A DNA stretch of 43,318 nucleotides from DATJPD01 sp036394195 (GCA_036394195.1 DASWFO010000095.1:1-43318), one strand, 5' to 3'; shown: positions 23,515 to 34,397, numbered from the stretch's first letter. The notes: a model not told the origin generated them from the sequence alone. Numbers and translations: made by a program.

Positions 23515-24901
23515 ACTGACGCTTATCGAGAAGCGTCTCTTCAAACTGCCGCCCGCGAAATTCCGCCAGATTGTCGCCGTACTGGAGGATCGCCGGCCGG
23601 AACTTGGCGGCCGCGGCCCGGTCGAGGCGCTGATGTCGAAGATGCGCCCGCGGCTGGTGCGCATGCGGCTGGCGCGCAAGCTCACTTTGCAGCGGGTGTT
23701 CTGCCGGCCGTTCGAAGAGCTGCTGACAGACGAAGCGGATCCGAAGAGCATCGGCACGCGGCTGTCGCGTCAATCGATCGATCCGTGCTGGCGCGTGTTC
23801 GTCGACAACGCGGACGTGAAGCGGCTCCAGAAGCTCGCCGCCAATCTGCGGGCCTGCGGCGAGGAGGATGGCCGCCGAGTCGAGCGGATCGGGCGCCAGC
23901 TTTGGGCGTATGCGGCGGAGGTACTGCGGGCGACGCTGCGTCCGGAAAGGGGCGGTATGCTGGCCCTGGCTCACGTTCCCGAGCGCGCCTGCCAGGACGT
24001 CCTGTTCATCGTGGACTATCTCGAGGTGGCCGACGTGCTCCAGGAGCTGAAGCGGCGTCTTGGGCCGCGGCCGCTGCGCCGCACCACCGACGAGCACATC
24101 GACGCCATTCAGACGGCCTTCGAGGCGGTGAACGAAGTGAACCGTCAGCATCAGCACGTCGTGATCGACCTGTTGCTGGTGTGGCTGAAGCGGCCTTCCG
24201 ACATCGTCGCGATCGTGGACCGCATCGCGGTCGTGGCGCAGGCCGAGATCGACGAGGCGTCGCTGTCGCTGGCCGGCGAGTCTTTGGTCGAGGACATCGA
24301 GGACAAGCTGCGGTCGGTGACCGGGCTCGCGGAGACGGCATCCGAGCATCGCTCGCGCGTGGTTCGGCAGCTGCGCGGCTGCATTTCCGACCTGATCGGC
24401 GCCCACGGCGCGTTCCAGAATCGCTCGAGCGTGACCGCCATGCGTCGGCTCGAGCGCATCCGCACCAAGGTGGCGACTCTGGTGGAGGATCACGTGCTGC
24501 GGGATGCCGACGGGCGGATCCTCGGCGCGGTGCCGGAGCCGCCGACCGCGGCGGCGGATCACGCGCTGTCGAACGTCCTGCCGGTTCTGCTCCTGGGGGA
24601 ACCGCCCGATTCGGCGCGTGTCGAGGCGGCCGAAGACCAGGCCATAGCGCTCCGGCTGTGCGTCAAATACGCCGAGGAGCTCGGCCTCAAGGGGGCGTTT
24701 TTCGACAAGATCGAATCGCTCGGTCGCGCCATCGAGGATCGCGCGCGCTGGGCCGCCCGTCAGATCGCCCTCGAGGCGCTTAGCGATGCCGGTCGCGAGG
24801 CGGTCGCGTCGCATTTCTATGTCGCGGTCCGGATGCTGGAATTGGTGGCCGGCTCCGACCGCGCCGACAATCTCCGTCGGCACCTCCTGGCGCCAGCGTA
24901 G
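23495..24901 (+). CDS. Unknown protein B of an acpS-lepB interval cassette
   Basis: A 468-residue, almost entirely helical soluble protein with no recognised domain. It is rich in Arg, Leu, Ala and Glu. One basic segment early on (KMRPRLVRMRLARKLTLQRVF, about 54-74) could contact nucleic acid or membrane. Repeated leucine/charge heptads suggest a helical-repeat scaffold. ATG 23495 lies 20 bases inside gene A; an in-frame upstream TTG would extend it by 12 residues into A. The overlap, shared style and position between acpS and lepB mark A and B as a functional pair. A stem-loop with a T-run (24966-25018) follows before lepB. No function is proposed. Confidence 0.8.
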   Translation: MSDRDDELTLIEKRLFKLPPAKFRQIVAVLEDRRPELGGRGPVEALMSKMRPRLVRMRLARKLTLQRVFCRPFEELLTDEADPKSIGTRLSRQSIDPCWRVFVDNADVKRLQKLAANLRACGEEDGRRVERIGRQLWAYAAEVLRATLRPERGGMLALAHVPERACQDVLFIVDYLEVADVLQELKRRLGPRPLRRTTDEHIDAIQTAFEAVNEVNRQHQHVVIDLLLVWLKRPSDIVAIVDRIAVVAQAEIDEASLSLAGESLVEDIEDKLRSVTGLAETASEHRSRVVRQLRGCISDLIGAHGAFQNRSSVTAMRRLERIRTKVATLVEDHVLRDADGRILGAVPEPPTAAADHALSNVLPVLLLGEPPDSARVEAAEDQAIALRLCVKYAEELGLKGAFFDKIESLGRAIEDRARWAARQIALEALSDAGREAVASHFYVAVRMLELVAGSDRADNLRRHLLAPA

Positions 24902-24965
24902 CGAGGCCGGTTAAACCTTTCATATAGCTGACAAACGATTTGGGCCGTGGCGCCGCCGCGGCGGT

Positions 24966-25018
24966 CGCAGGGATGCTTGACATAGCGGGCAGGGCAGGGC
25001 TTCATCCCTGCGGTTTTT
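24966..25018 (+). terminator. Terminator-like hairpin with an alternative pairing, upstream of lepB
   Basis: CGCAGGGATG (24966-24975) pairs perfectly with CATCCCTGCG (25003-25012), and TTTTT follows at 25014-25018. The right arm can instead pair with GCAGGG (24994-24999), giving a compact 6-bp hairpin with the same T-run. It probably ends the unknown gene pair; the two competing structures also allow attenuation of lepB. Confidence 0.6.
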
Positions 25019-25069
25019 CAGCCCAAACTCGCTTTTATTCCTTTGCCGTCTCCGACATCCAAACATCTC

Positions 25070-25813
25070 ATGCAGCGCAAAGCCTCCGGCGGGGTGGTCG
25101 AACTCGTCAAGACGGTGGTCATCGCGCTGCTGATCGCGTTCGGCATCCGCACGATCGCCTTCGAACCGTTCAACATACCGTCGGGCTCCATGGAACCGAC
25201 GCTCTTGATCGGCGATTACCTGTTCGTGTCCAAATTCTCCTATGGATACAGTACCTATTCGCTGCCTTATGGCGTTCGGCTGTTTTCCGGGCGGATTTTC
25301 GGGCGTCAGCCCGACCGCGGCGACGTTGTCGTCTTCAAGCTGCCGCGCGACCCGCGGGTCGACTACATCAAGCGCATCATCGGCCTGCCGGGCGACCGGA
25401 TCCAGGTCAAGGGCGGCCTGCTCTATATCAACGACGAGCCGGTCAAGCGCGAGCGGATCGAGGACTTCGTCGACGCCGAAAGCGGCATTGTGACGCGCAC
25501 GCGCCAGTTCATGGAGACGCTTCCGAACGGCCGCACGCACCGCATCCTGGAGATGAGCGACGACGGGCCGCTCGACAACACCGGCGTTTACGTGGTGCCC
25601 CCCGACCACTATTTCGCCATGGGCGACAACCGCGATAATTCGCTGGATAGCCGCGTGCAGGGATCGAACGGCGTTGGATATGTGCCGGCCGAGAACCTGG
25701 TCGGACGGGCGGAGATCCTGTTCTTTTCGACCGATGGGACCGCCTCCTGGTACGAGTTCTGGAAGTGGGTGCCGGCGATGCGGTTCAGCCGGCTCTTCAT
25801 CAGGGTCAACTGA
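25070..25813 (+). CDS. lepB: Signal peptidase I
   Basis: Membrane-anchored Ser/Lys protease that removes Sec and Tat signal peptides. The 247-residue protein has one N-terminal membrane anchor (about 9-31). The catalytic serine is S40 in NIPSGSMEPTL, the catalytic lysine K101 in YIKRIIGLPGD, and the conserved C-terminal box is MGDNRDNSLDSR. ATG 25070 is chosen; an in-frame TTG at 25043 would add nine residues, and neither has a strong Shine-Dalgarno sequence. rnc follows 12 bases downstream. lepB-rnc-era-recO is the standard alphaproteobacterial order. Confidence 0.94.
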   Translation: MQRKASGGVVELVKTVVIALLIAFGIRTIAFEPFNIPSGSMEPTLLIGDYLFVSKFSYGYSTYSLPYGVRLFSGRIFGRQPDRGDVVVFKLPRDPRVDYIKRIIGLPGDRIQVKGGLLYINDEPVKRERIEDFVDAESGIVTRTRQFMETLPNGRTHRILEMSDDGPLDNTGVYVVPPDHYFAMGDNRDNSLDSRVQGSNGVGYVPAENLVGRAEILFFSTDGTASWYEFWKWVPAMRFSRLFIRVN

Positions 25814-25825
25814 CAGCGGGCGGCA

Positions 25826-26572
25826 ATGGCGCGGGCCGGCCATCGGGGACGCAACGCCGGCCGCTCGGCCGCCGATGAGCGTTCCGCGGCGGGCGATCTC
25901 GCCGAACTTGAAACGGTGCTTGGCCACAGCTTTCACGACCGCGCGGTGCTGCAGGTCGGGCTTCGCCATTCCAGCCTGGGCGGCCACGGTGCGGACGGCA
26001 ACCGCTTCGACCGCTTCGAATTCCTCGGCGATCGCGTCATCGGTCTTGTCGTGGCGGAGTTGCTGCTGAACGCTTTTCCCAACGACGGCGAGGGCGACAT
26101 CGCCCGGCGCCATGCGCGCCTCGTCAATCGCGACAGCCTGGCCCGGCTGGCCCGCGCCGTCGAGCTGGGGCGGTACCTCGAACTCTCGCCCGGGGAGGCG
26201 GCGTCCGGCGGCCGCGAGAACCCGGCGGTTCTCGCCGACGCCTTCGAGGCGGTGATCGCCGCCGTTTATCGGGACGGTGGGCTCGAGCCGGCCCGGCGCT
26301 TCCTGTCCACGCAGTTCGCACCGTTGGTCGCCGAGGTCGCGATCCCGCCCCGCGATGCCAAGACCGCCTTGCAGGAATGGGCGCAGGCGCGCGGCCTGAG
26401 CCTGCCGAGCTATCGCACGCTCCAGGTGAGCGGGCCGGCGCATCGCCCGCGCATCGTGGTCGAGGTCCGCATCGACGGGCTGGAGCCGCAATCGGCGGAA
26501 GGCCCGTCCCGCCGTGCCGCTGAACAAGCCGCCGCCGCGGCCTTGTTCGCCCGGGCTCAGGTCGAGCAGTGA
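25826..26572 (+). CDS. rnc: Ribonuclease III
   Basis: Double-strand-specific endoribonuclease for rRNA and mRNA processing; 248 residues. The catalytic domain has the signature RFEFLGDRVIGLVV and the second acidic motif DAFEAVIAAVYRDGG. The C-terminal double-stranded-RNA-binding domain starts near DAKTALQEWAQARG and ends with SRRAAEQAAAAALF. The N-terminal about 22 residues are a polar extension, so an internal start cannot be excluded. Its stop overlaps the era GTG start. Confidence 0.95.
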   Translation: MARAGHRGRNAGRSAADERSAAGDLAELETVLGHSFHDRAVLQVGLRHSSLGGHGADGNRFDRFEFLGDRVIGLVVAELLLNAFPNDGEGDIARRHARLVNRDSLARLARAVELGRYLELSPGEAASGGRENPAVLADAFEAVIAAVYRDGGLEPARRFLSTQFAPLVAEVAIPPRDAKTALQEWAQARGLSLPSYRTLQVSGPAHRPRIVVEVRIDGLEPQSAEGPSRRAAEQAAAAALFARAQVEQ

Positions 26573-27510
26573 CCAAGGCTAAGAAAAAGAAGCCGCCCGC
26601 GCCGCCGGCTCAGGCCGGCGAGACGCGCTGCGGGCTGGTCGCGGTGATGGGTGCGCCCAATGCCGGCAAGTCGACCCTGGTCAACCGCATGGTGGGCAGC
26701 AAAGTCTCGATCGTCAGCCCGAAGGTGCAGACGACCCGCAGCCGCATCACCGGCATCGCCATCGAAGGGCCGACGCAGCTCGTGCTCGTCGATACGCCCG
26801 GCGTGTTCGCGCCCAAGCGCCGGCTCGACCGGGCGATGGTGGACGCCGCGTGGCGGGGCGCCGTCGATGCCGATCGGGTCCTGCTGCTGGTCGATGCCAA
26901 GCACGGCCTTAGCGAAGATGCGCGCCGGCTGGTCGAGGGGCTCAAGGAGCGCGAGATTGCCGCCATTCTGGTGCTGAACAAGACCGACCTCGTGCGGCCG
27001 CCGCAGTTGCTCACCTTGTCGGCCGAGCTCAACCGCCTCCACCAGTTCGCCGATACGTTTATGATCTCAGCCGAGACGGGCGACGGAACGGACGACCTCA
27101 CGGCTTATCTCGCGGCGCGCATGCCGGTCGGGCCGTGGCTTTATCCCGAGGACGATCTCACCGACATGCCGGCGCGGCTGCTCGCGGCGGAAGTGACCCG
27201 CGAGCATGCGTTCCGGCAGCTCCGGCAGGAGCTGCCGTACAGCCTCGCGGTCGAGACCGAAGCCTGGCAGGAGCAGGAGGACGGCAGCGCCCGCATCGAC
27301 CAGGTGCTGTACGTGCGCAAGGAAGGCCAGCGCAAGATCGCGATCGGGGCATCAGGCGCGCAGGTGAAGGCCATCGGGGCCGCTTCGCGTGCCGAGCTGC
27401 AGCGGCTGTTCGACCGCCGCATCCACCTGTTCCTGCACGTGAAAGTCGCGGAGAACTGGGACGAGCGCCGCGATTTCTACAAGGCGTGGGGCCTCGAATA
27501 CGAGGTGTGA
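26569..27510 (+). CDS. era: GTPase Era
   Basis: Ras-like GTPase with a KH domain that binds the 3' end of 16S rRNA during 30S assembly. The 313-residue protein has G1 GAPNAGKST (about 28-36), the switch sequence KVQTTRSRITG, G3 DTPG, G4 NKTD, and a C-terminal KH domain with RKIAIGASGAQVKAIG. The GTG start overlaps the rnc stop. A short lysine/proline-rich leader (KAKKKKPPAPPA) precedes the G domain. A gene on the opposite strand separates it from recO. Confidence 0.96.
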   Translation: MTKAKKKKPPAPPAQAGETRCGLVAVMGAPNAGKSTLVNRMVGSKVSIVSPKVQTTRSRITGIAIEGPTQLVLVDTPGVFAPKRRLDRAMVDAAWRGAVDADRVLLLVDAKHGLSEDARRLVEGLKEREIAAILVLNKTDLVRPPQLLTLSAELNRLHQFADTFMISAETGDGTDDLTAYLAARMPVGPWLYPEDDLTDMPARLLAAEVTREHAFRQLRQELPYSLAVETEAWQEQEDGSARIDQVLYVRKEGQRKIAIGASGAQVKAIGAASRAELQRLFDRRIHLFLHVKVAENWDERRDFYKAWGLEYEV

Positions 27511-27526
27511 CGGCGCGGGCCCCCAA

Positions 27527-28642
27527 TCACCTGTCCGGTGCGACCACCATGTTCACGAAGCCGCCTGGCCGGTCCTTGATGCCGGCCAGCGCCTGGTTGA
27601 CGCCGTCGAGCGGATAGACGCGCGCCTCCCACGGGGTCAGGTCCAAGACGCCGGTCTGCACCATCTCGGCAACGAGAGCGGCTTCGGCCTTGGTGAACCA
27701 GTTCGAGCCCGAGTAGCGCATGGCGCTGGTCATGAACTGGGTGGGATGGATCGGCAGCGTCTCGGCGAGCGCTCCGATATTCACCGTGATGCCGCCGCGC
27801 TTCACGGCGTTCAGCGCCTCCAGCATCGGGGCGGCCGGCCCGCCGCGGCCGGTGCAGTCGAGGAGCACGTCGACGCCGACGCCCTCGGTCCGCTCGCGCA
27901 CCCAGGCCGCAATCGGCTGATCGCCGAGGGCGAGCGTCTCGACGCGTGGTGACAGCCGGCTCAGGCGGTCCAGCACCCGCCGGTTGCGTCCCCAGCCGAG
28001 AATACGGCTGCCCCCCATGGCGAGCGCCAGCATCACGGCACCGACGCCGAGCGTACCGGTGATGCCGTTGATCGCGATCCAGCTGCCGGCGCCGACGCTG
28101 CCGCGGCGGAGCGCTGCGAACGAGGTGCACAGATAGCCGAACCGGGCGCCCTGCTCAAATGTGATCTTGTCGGGCAGGGTGACGAGACTGTCCGGCGCCG
28201 CGGTGATGAGCTCGCACAGGCCGCCATAGGGATAGTCCTCGAGCAGCTTGGCGCCCTTGGGCGTGAAGCCGAAATACCCGCGCAGGGCCGCGTCGGCGCA
28301 CAGCAGCGGCGTGCCGTTGCGGCAGTAATGACAGACGCCGCAGGCGAGGAACGGGTTCACGTAGACGCGGTCGCCGACCGCGACCGGCGAGCGACCGTCC
28401 GGCGCCTTCACCACGATTCCAGCCGCGTCGAGGCCCATGACGGCGGGCAGCGGCGGCAGATGGTGCCAGAGCTTGCCGCTGACGATCGCGTTCATGTTCG
28501 GGATGATCCCGCAGGCCTTCACCTGGATGAGCGCGTCCTGCGGCCGTGGCTGCGGCCGGTCGATGCGGTCGATGCGAAACGGCTGCCCCGGCTCATGCAG
28601 GCGGGCGGCGCGCATCCGGTCGGCCACGGGCGTCTCCCTCAT
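27527..28642 (-). CDS. Medium-chain dehydrogenase/reductase lacking catalytic-zinc ligands
   Basis: A 371-residue MDR-superfamily oxidoreductase. The four-cysteine structural-zinc loop is present (CGVCHYCRNGTPLLC), as is a Rossmann fold (GITGTLGVGAVMLALAMG). The catalytic-zinc positions are altered: after the first Cys (KACGII) the usual GHE motif reads MGLDAAG, so His and Glu are missing. This is closer to zinc-independent quinone-oxidoreductase chemistry, in a mixed state. The substrate is unknown. ATG 28642 was chosen; a GTG at 28726 and an ATG at 28615 are alternatives. The gene is inserted between era and recO on the opposite strand, breaking an otherwise conserved operon, and is divergent from recO. 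Confidence 0.85.
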   Translation of the reverse strand: MRETPVADRMRAARLHEPGQPFRIDRIDRPQPRPQDALIQVKACGIIPNMNAIVSGKLWHHLPPLPAVMGLDAAGIVVKAPDGRSPVAVGDRVYVNPFLACGVCHYCRNGTPLLCADAALRGYFGFTPKGAKLLEDYPYGGLCELITAAPDSLVTLPDKITFEQGARFGYLCTSFAALRRGSVGAGSWIAINGITGTLGVGAVMLALAMGGSRILGWGRNRRVLDRLSRLSPRVETLALGDQPIAAWVRERTEGVGVDVLLDCTGRGGPAAPMLEALNAVKRGGITVNIGALAETLPIHPTQFMTSAMRYSGSNWFTKAEAALVAEMVQTGVLDLTPWEARVYPLDGVNQALAGIKDRPGGFVNMVVAPDR

Positions 28643-28728
28643 CGTCTTCGTTAGGGCCCAGCTATGCACATCCGCGGCGACCGGGGCAAGCGATGTACGC
28701 CCTTGTGGAATCGGGCTAATAGCCACAT

Positions 28729-29493
28729 ATGGATTGGACCGACCAGGGCATCGTCTTGGGGCGCCGCCGCCACGGCGAAAGTGCCGCGGTCGTCACCCTG
28801 CTGACCCGCGAGCATGGCCGGCACGCCGGCTTGGTGCGCGGTGGAACCGGCAAGCGCGGCGCCGCACTCTACCAGCCCGGCAATCTGCTCGCGGCGCACT
28901 GGCGGGCCCGTTTGGCCGAGCATCTGGGCACTCTCACCGCCGAAATGGCCGAAGCGTTTGCCGCGCGGGTCCTCGACGATCCGCTGCGGCTGGCCGGCAT
29001 CACCTCGGCCTGTGCGGTGCTGGACGCGGCTCTGCCGGAGCGCGAGCCGCACGCGCCGCTCTTCGACGCGACGCTGACCCTCCTGCGCCGCATCGAGACC
29101 GCCGGCGAGCCCGTGGCCTGGGGACAGGACTACGCACGGTGGGAGGTGCAGTGCCTGGCCGAGCTTGGGTTCGGCCTCGACCTTGCCACGTGTGCGGCGA
29201 CCGGGGAGCGCGAGGGACTCGCCTATGTGTCGCCGCGGACCGGCCGCGCGGTCAGCCGGGTGGCCGGTGCCCCGTACGCCGATAAGCTGTTTTCGCTTCC
29301 GTCCTTCCTCGTGGCGGACAGCGATACCGACTCGGCCGATGCGGCGGGGGTGACCGCCGCCCTCCGGATGACCGGCCACTTCCTGGAGCGCCATGTCCTG
29401 GGCCCGCACGACCGCAAAATGCCGGCGGCGCGCACGCGTTTGATTGATCGCTGGCGCCGTTTGGCTACTCTAACCGCTAACTCCCGACTCTGA
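28729..29493 (+). CDS. recO: DNA repair protein RecO
   Basis: Recombination mediator that loads RecA on SSB-coated gaps together with RecR. The 254 residues show the N-terminal OB fold (DQGIVLGRRRHGESAAVVTL, then REHGRHAGLVRGG) and the helical C-terminal domain with RWEVQCLAELGFGLDL and the FLERHVLGP region. The zinc-binding cysteines of some RecO proteins are not complete here. The next gene, parC, starts 11 bases after the stop. Confidence 0.93.
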   Translation: MDWTDQGIVLGRRRHGESAAVVTLLTREHGRHAGLVRGGTGKRGAALYQPGNLLAAHWRARLAEHLGTLTAEMAEAFAARVLDDPLRLAGITSACAVLDAALPEREPHAPLFDATLTLLRRIETAGEPVAWGQDYARWEVQCLAELGFGLDLATCAATGEREGLAYVSPRTGRAVSRVAGAPYADKLFSLPSFLVADSDTDSADAAGVTAALRMTGHFLERHVLGPHDRKMPAARTRLIDRWRRLATLTANSRL

Positions 29494-29504
29494 CTGGACT
29501 CGAC

Positions 29505-31724
<2,220 letters not shown>

Positions 31725-31885
31725 ACCGCGGGGGCTCGCGGGCTCTGCTCTGTCGCGCGGCGGGCGGCTGGATTGCGTCCGCTGCATGGCTCACGGCGTC
31801 TGGACTGGCTATACCTGCGGTCCCCACCGGCGATCCGGCCGGGTTCGGGGCCGATTACCAGAACAGCTTTAGGAGACGTTCCCAT

Positions 31886-33007
31886 ATGCAGCGACGTAAA
31901 TTTTTGACGACCGCCGGTCTGGGTGCCGCGGCGGCCAGTACGTTGGCCGCTCCCGCCATTGCCCAGACGTCGGAGATCCGCTGGCGCCTTGCGTCCAGCT
32001 TCCCGAAGAGTCTCGACACCCTGTACGGGGCCGCGGAGGTCCTGGCCAAGCGAGTGTCCGACGCGACCGGCGGCAAATTCCAGATCCGCGTCTTCGCGGC
32101 GGGCGAGCTGGTGCCGGGCCTGCAGGTTCTCGATGCCGTCCAGGCCGGCACGGTCGAGCTCGGCCATACGGCGAGCTACTACTACGTCGGCAAGGACCCG
32201 ACCTTCTGCTTCGACTGCGCCATTCCGTTCGGCCTCAACACGCGCCAGCAGGCGGCGTGGCAGGCCTTCGGCGGCGGCCGCGAGTTGTTGGCGGACTTCT
32301 TCAAGGACTACAACGTCCACGCGATCCCGACCGGCAACACCGGCACGCAGATGGGCGGCTGGTTCCGCAAGGAGATCAAGACGGTCGAGGACCTCAAGGG
32401 TCTCAAGTTCCGGATCGCCGGGCTCGGCGGCATGGTCCTCAGCAAGCTCGGCGTGATCCCGCAGCAGATCGCGGGCGGCGACATCTACCCGGCGCTCGAA
32501 AAGGGCACGATCGACGCGACGGAGTGGGTCGGTCCGTATGACGACGAGAAGCTCGGCTTCGCGAAGGTCGCGAAGTTCTATTACTACCCGGGCTGGTGGG
32601 AAGGCAGCGCCCAGCTGTCGACCTACATCAATGTTCAGCAGTGGAACAGCCTGCCCGCCGAGTACAAGGCCGTCCTCGAGACAGCGTGCAGCGATGCGAA
32701 CAACTGGATGACCGCCAAATACGATGCGGAGAACGGGCCGGCGTTGCGCCGCCTGATCGGGTCTGGGGCGCAGCTCCGCGGCTTCTCGCGCGAGATCATG
32801 GACGCATCGTTCAAGGCGGCTGGCCAGCTCTATGACGAGATCTCGGCGTCGAATCCGAGGTTCAAGAAGATCTACGACGCCTGGAAGCCGTATCGCTACG
32901 AGGAGGTGGAGTGGTTCCAGGTGGCCGAGAACACGTTCGACAACCTGATGGTCCGCCATTTAAAGGACCTGCAGCAGAGCGCAGGGGCAGCTCAGAAACG
33001 AGGTTGA
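31886..33007 (+). CDS. TRAP substrate-binding protein, TakP-like (paralogue 1)
   Basis: Periplasmic DctP-family binding protein; 373 residues. The N-terminus MQRRKFLTTAG followed by a hydrophobic stretch and APAIAQ is a Tat-type signal (RRKFL). The mature part closely matches what I recall of TakP of Rhodobacter, a 2-oxoacid binding protein: LASSFPKSLDTLYG, GNTGTQMGGWFRKEI, PQQIAGGDIYPALEKGTID, then WVGPYDDEKLGF and YYPGWWEG. The pocket segment reads FRIAGLGGMV where TakP and paralogue 2 have GGFAG, so specificity may differ. AGGAGA precedes the ATG. A strong terminator follows at 33034-33062. The membrane genes are downstream on the opposite strand. Confidence 0.9.
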   Translation: MQRRKFLTTAGLGAAAASTLAAPAIAQTSEIRWRLASSFPKSLDTLYGAAEVLAKRVSDATGGKFQIRVFAAGELVPGLQVLDAVQAGTVELGHTASYYYVGKDPTFCFDCAIPFGLNTRQQAAWQAFGGGRELLADFFKDYNVHAIPTGNTGTQMGGWFRKEIKTVEDLKGLKFRIAGLGGMVLSKLGVIPQQIAGGDIYPALEKGTIDATEWVGPYDDEKLGFAKVAKFYYYPGWWEGSAQLSTYINVQQWNSLPAEYKAVLETACSDANNWMTAKYDAENGPALRRLIGSGAQLRGFSREIMDASFKAAGQLYDEISASNPRFKKIYDAWKPYRYEEVEWFQVAENTFDNLMVRHLKDLQQSAGAAQKRG

Positions 33008-33033
33008 GCCGCCGGACGCGCTTCGGTGCGACG

Positions 33034-33062
33034 AAAAGCCCCGCGAAAGCGGGGCTTTTTTT
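33034..33062 (+). terminator. Rho-independent terminator after paralogue 1
   Basis: AAAAGCCCCGC, a GAAA tetraloop, then GCGGGGCTTTTTTT form an 11-bp stem when the flanking A/T pairs are counted. The A-run on the left makes it usable in both directions. Confidence 0.92.
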
Positions 33063-33190
33063 ATGCAAACACGCCGGTTTGTTCCGGTGGAATGGGCTTT
33101 CCGGCATGCACGAGACGGTGTATTCCAGTAGGCGCAAAGCGCCGGCAAAGGCGCTCAAATAATTAATTTTTTGAACACGGAGGAACACCA

Positions 33191-34306
33191 ATGCAAAGAC
33201 GTAAATTCCTGAAAACCGCGGGCGTGGCCGCCGCCGCGAGCACACTTGCGGCGCCGGCGATTGCGCAATCGGGCGAAATCCACTGGCGCATGACGACGAG
33301 CTGGCCGAAGAGCCTCGATACGCTGTTCGGTGCGGCGGAGTATGTCGGCAAGCGCGTGGCGGACATGACCGCCAACAAGTTCCAGATCCGCGTCTTCGCG
33401 GGCGGCGAGATCGTGCCGGCGCTGCAGGTCGTCGATGCCGTTCAGGCCAACACGGTCGAGATGGGTCACACGGCGAGCTATTACTATTTCGGCAAGGACC
33501 CGACCTTTGCCTTCGACTGCGCCGTCCCGTTCGGACTCAACACGCGCCAGCAGAACGCCTGGATGATGTTCGGCGGCGGCCGCGAGCTGATGGCGGATTT
33601 CTTCAAGGACTACAGCATTCACACGATGCCCGCCGGTAATACGGGCTGCCAGATGGGCGGCTGGTTCCGCAAGGAGATCAAGACCGTCGATGACCTGAAA
33701 GGTCTCAAGTTCCGCATCGGCGGGTTCGCGGGCGAGGTGCTGATCAAGCTCGGCGTCGTGCCGCAGCAGATCGCCGGCGGCGACATCTATCCGGCGCTGG
33801 AGAAGGGCACGATCGACGCCGCCGAATGGGTCGGTCCCTACGACGACGAAAAGCTCGGCTTCAACAAGATCGCGAAGTACTACTACTATCCCGGCTGGTG
33901 GGAAGGCGGCCCGCAGCTCTCGTGCTACGTGAACGCGCAGCAATGGGCGGGTCTCCCGGCGGAGTACAAGGCCATCGTCGAGACGGCCTGCAGCGAGGCC
34001 AATCTGTGGATGACGGCGAAGTACGACGTCCAGAACCCGCAGGCCCTGAAGCGGCTGATCGGAAGCGGAACGCAGCTGCGCGGCTTCTCGCGCGACATCA
34101 TGCAGGCCTGCGTCAAGGCGGCGAACGAGCTCTACGACGAGAAGGCGGCCTCCAACCCGCGCTTCAAGAAGGTCTATGAGTCGTGGCGCCAGTTCCGCCG
34201 TGACGAGCTCGAATGGTTCCAGGTGGCGGAGAATACGTTCGACAGCTTCATGGTCCGTGAGCAGAACGTCCTGGCGCCGCCCCGGACGACGGCCAAGAAG
34301 GGCTAG
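33191..34306 (+). CDS. TRAP substrate-binding protein, TakP-like (paralogue 2)
   Basis: A second 371-residue DctP-family protein, similar to its upstream neighbour over its whole length, clearly a tandem duplicate. It has the same Tat-type signal start (MQRRKFLKTAG) and the same GNTGCQMGGWFRKEI, PQQIAGGDIYPALEKGTID and YYPGWWEGG segments. Its pocket segment FRIGGFAGEV is closer to TakP than that of paralogue 1, so 2-oxoacid binding (pyruvate, 2-oxobutyrate) is the better guess for this copy. GGAGG lies seven bases before the ATG. It is separated from paralogue 1 by a terminator and ends at its own terminator, so each copy may be transcribed independently. Confidence 0.9.
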   Translation: MQRRKFLKTAGVAAAASTLAAPAIAQSGEIHWRMTTSWPKSLDTLFGAAEYVGKRVADMTANKFQIRVFAGGEIVPALQVVDAVQANTVEMGHTASYYYFGKDPTFAFDCAVPFGLNTRQQNAWMMFGGGRELMADFFKDYSIHTMPAGNTGCQMGGWFRKEIKTVDDLKGLKFRIGGFAGEVLIKLGVVPQQIAGGDIYPALEKGTIDAAEWVGPYDDEKLGFNKIAKYYYYPGWWEGGPQLSCYVNAQQWAGLPAEYKAIVETACSEANLWMTAKYDVQNPQALKRLIGSGTQLRGFSRDIMQACVKAANELYDEKAASNPRFKKVYESWRQFRRDELEWFQVAENTFDSFMVREQNVLAPPRTTAKKG

Positions 34307-34335
34307 CCGACAACACGGTGCGGCGCGCACCGGCG

Positions 34336-34363
34336 AAAAGCCCCGCGAGAGCGGGGCTTTTTT
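34336..34363. terminator. Bidirectional terminator between paralogue 2 and dctM
   Basis: AAAAGCCCCGC, loop GAGA, then GCGGGGCTTTTTT. The stem is identical to the terminator at 33034-33062. The A-run and T-run on opposite sides suit both converging transcription units. Confidence 0.92.
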
Positions 34364-34397
34364 GTTGGGCACCGTTCCTGGCGGCGCCTCGGCTGCT

